This document shows, piece after piece, positions 25,475 through 26,171 of a DNA stretch of 26,171 bases (positions are counted from its first letter, which is position 1; every line of letters starts with the position of its first letter). The stretch is from NCBI GenBank assembly GCA_947088515.1, contig CAMUHA010000017.1, positions 1 to 26,171 on the forward strand, read 5' to 3'. The position numbers and the translations under genes are program-made. The notes under the pieces are model-generated. The model was given only the letters and a program-made list of their open reading frames with translations, did no database searches and had not been told where the DNA came from. Source of the DNA: an uncultured bacterium (GTDB lineage: Bacteria; Bacillota; Clostridia; Lachnospirales; Lachnospiraceae).

Positions 25475-25734
25475 TTAACTTACACTCCTTTCGCTTCGCT
25501 CAAGCCTAAACAGGTTGAAATGACATGTTTTGTGCTTTTTTTATATTGAATTTAATCAAATTTATAAGTTTTGCACTTGCTCAATTTACTACTTAGGGCA
25601 AATGCAAAGTACACTCATTATTATATGGACAAAAATCATATGCACACCTTCTGTAAACTGCAAACTGTTTACTGGTACATGCAAAGCAACATCTGATAAC
25701 CAATTATTAAGCTAATACACATAGCATCTAAACA
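25475..25734 (-). other. AT-rich intergenic region between two membrane-protein genes
   Basis: The longest gap in the window (260 bases). It contains the SIS-gene remnant described separately and a short direct duplication-like stretch (TTTCGCTTCGCT). I see no intrinsic terminator and no convincing promoter for the 24119-25474 gene. Confidence 0.5.
25589..25703 (-). pseudogene. Remnant of a second SIS isomerase gene (C-terminal end)
   Basis: Read on the minus strand, this stretch gives LSDVALHVPVNSLQFTEG then VHMIFVHIIMSVL, which lines up with LSDVSLHVPVNSMQVTED and VHMIFDHLMMSVF near the end of the intact SIS protein encoded at 21220-21813. By eye about four bases in five match over roughly 95 bases (25609-25703 against about 21274-21357 and onward). 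A stop lies in frame just before the match, and the final residues diverge before a TAG at 25589. No start or ribosome binding site is present. It is a dead fragment, not a small gene. Confidence 0.85.
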
Positions 25735-26171
25735 TTACTCAATCCATTTAACTACAATTGATTCTTTGCTATAATATTGAGCAACCACTTCATTAACCCA
25801 ATAAGCAGAATCCGAGGATAAATCTGGATTTTTTAATGTTTGTGGTGAGGGAATCCTTTTTGACTGCACAACTACATTTTTCTCTTCTGAATTTTCAATT
25901 TGGGTTAAAATATCTCCCCACATATTCCTGAAACGTTCCAAATATCCAAATTCATCCTCCTTGATACTGTTTACAATTGGTCTTTCTATTTTCTTTATAG
26001 GATTTATTAAATTTAAAATAACAAGTGATAAAATTACTGCAACTCCAAAAGTCTTATTGTAAAACCATCTGCTATACATGTTCTTTGATACCCATTGGTT
26101 CATGATATTTCCCACCACCCAAGCGTCAAAAATAAATCCACAAATTATAAATAAATCTAAAATAAAATAAC
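25735..26171 (-). CDS. Membrane protein C-terminus, possible DUF6056-like glycan protein (5' end beyond window)
   Basis: The frame is open from the right edge to a stop at 25735, 145 codons. It begins in a hydrophobic stretch (FILDLFIICGFIFDAWVV). A second membrane segment (FGVAVILSLVILNLI) follows, then an ~85-residue soluble tail with RFRNMWGDILTQIE, NVVVQSKRIPSP and YWVNEVVAQYYSKESIVVK. The tail resembles the ends of DUF6056-type polytopic proteins common in Firmicute polysaccharide loci. An ATG inside the frame near 26103 has no good ribosome binding site and would cut through the hydrophobic region, so this is a 3' fragment of a longer gene. Confidence 0.65.
   Translation of the reverse strand, partial: YFILDLFIICGFIFDAWVVGNIMNQWVSKNMYSRWFYNKTFGVAVILSLVILNLINPIKKIERPIVNSIKEDEFGYLERFRNMWGDILTQIENSEEKNVVVQSKRIPSPQTLKNPDLSSDSAYWVNEVVAQYYSKESIVVKWIE

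Overview
The window is a surface-glycan biosynthesis locus from what looks like a low-GC Firmicute, probably a gut clostridium of the Lachnospiraceae type. That assignment is inferred from AGGAGG-type ribosome binding sites, AT-rich codons, UUG/GUG starts, a CotH/VTC/DUF4956 cassette and GtrII-type membrane glycosyltransferases; no marker gene is present. Every convincing gene is on the minus strand, so transcription runs from high to low coordinates. Many genes overlap by ATGA or sit within a few bases of each other. There are no rRNA, tRNA, CRISPR or transposase genes. Both ends cut a gene.

In transcription order: (i) 26171-21897, an AT-rich module: the C-terminus of a membrane protein cut by the edge, a degraded scrap of a SIS isomerase gene, a GT-C-like membrane glycosyltransferase, an FdtB-type sugar aminotransferase and an acyltransferase. 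(ii) 21813-15703, a sugar-building set: SIS isomerase, HMGL-like aldolase, HAD phosphatase, acetolactate-synthase-like TPP enzyme and polysaccharide pyruvyltransferase. (iii) 15706-10859, a CotH kinase - VTC - DUF4956 - CotH kinase cassette. (iv) 10771-7266, a probable internal promoter, then nonulosonic (sialic/legionaminic-type) acid genes neuA, neuB, neuC and a small CBS-pair protein. (v) 7282-1, two large membrane proteins (one GtrII family), a sugar epimerase/dehydratase, a second acyltransferase and a third GT-C-like membrane protein cut by the left edge.

The most striking feature is a set of four long poly-G tracts (coding strand) of 7 to 9 G inside coding regions. Three of them (both acyltransferases and one CotH kinase) put an otherwise intact gene out of frame, and in all three a tract of exactly 8 G would restore a full-length protein. 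The fourth, a GT-C-like glycosyltransferase, is in frame at 9 G. This is the pattern of phase-variable contingency loci driven by slipped-strand mispairing. If so, the locus could switch acyl decoration, one CotH kinase and one glycosyl transfer step independently.

Two further structures stand out. A 35-nt leader element predicted to fold into a hairpin, with a compensatory base-pair change between copies, lies exactly 12 nt before the start codons of the TPP enzyme and the pyruvyltransferase. The remnant of a second SIS gene marks the far side of the 3.8-kb AT-rich module and suggests that module was gained by recombination. Product names come from motifs and overall sequence likeness read by eye; no database search was run.
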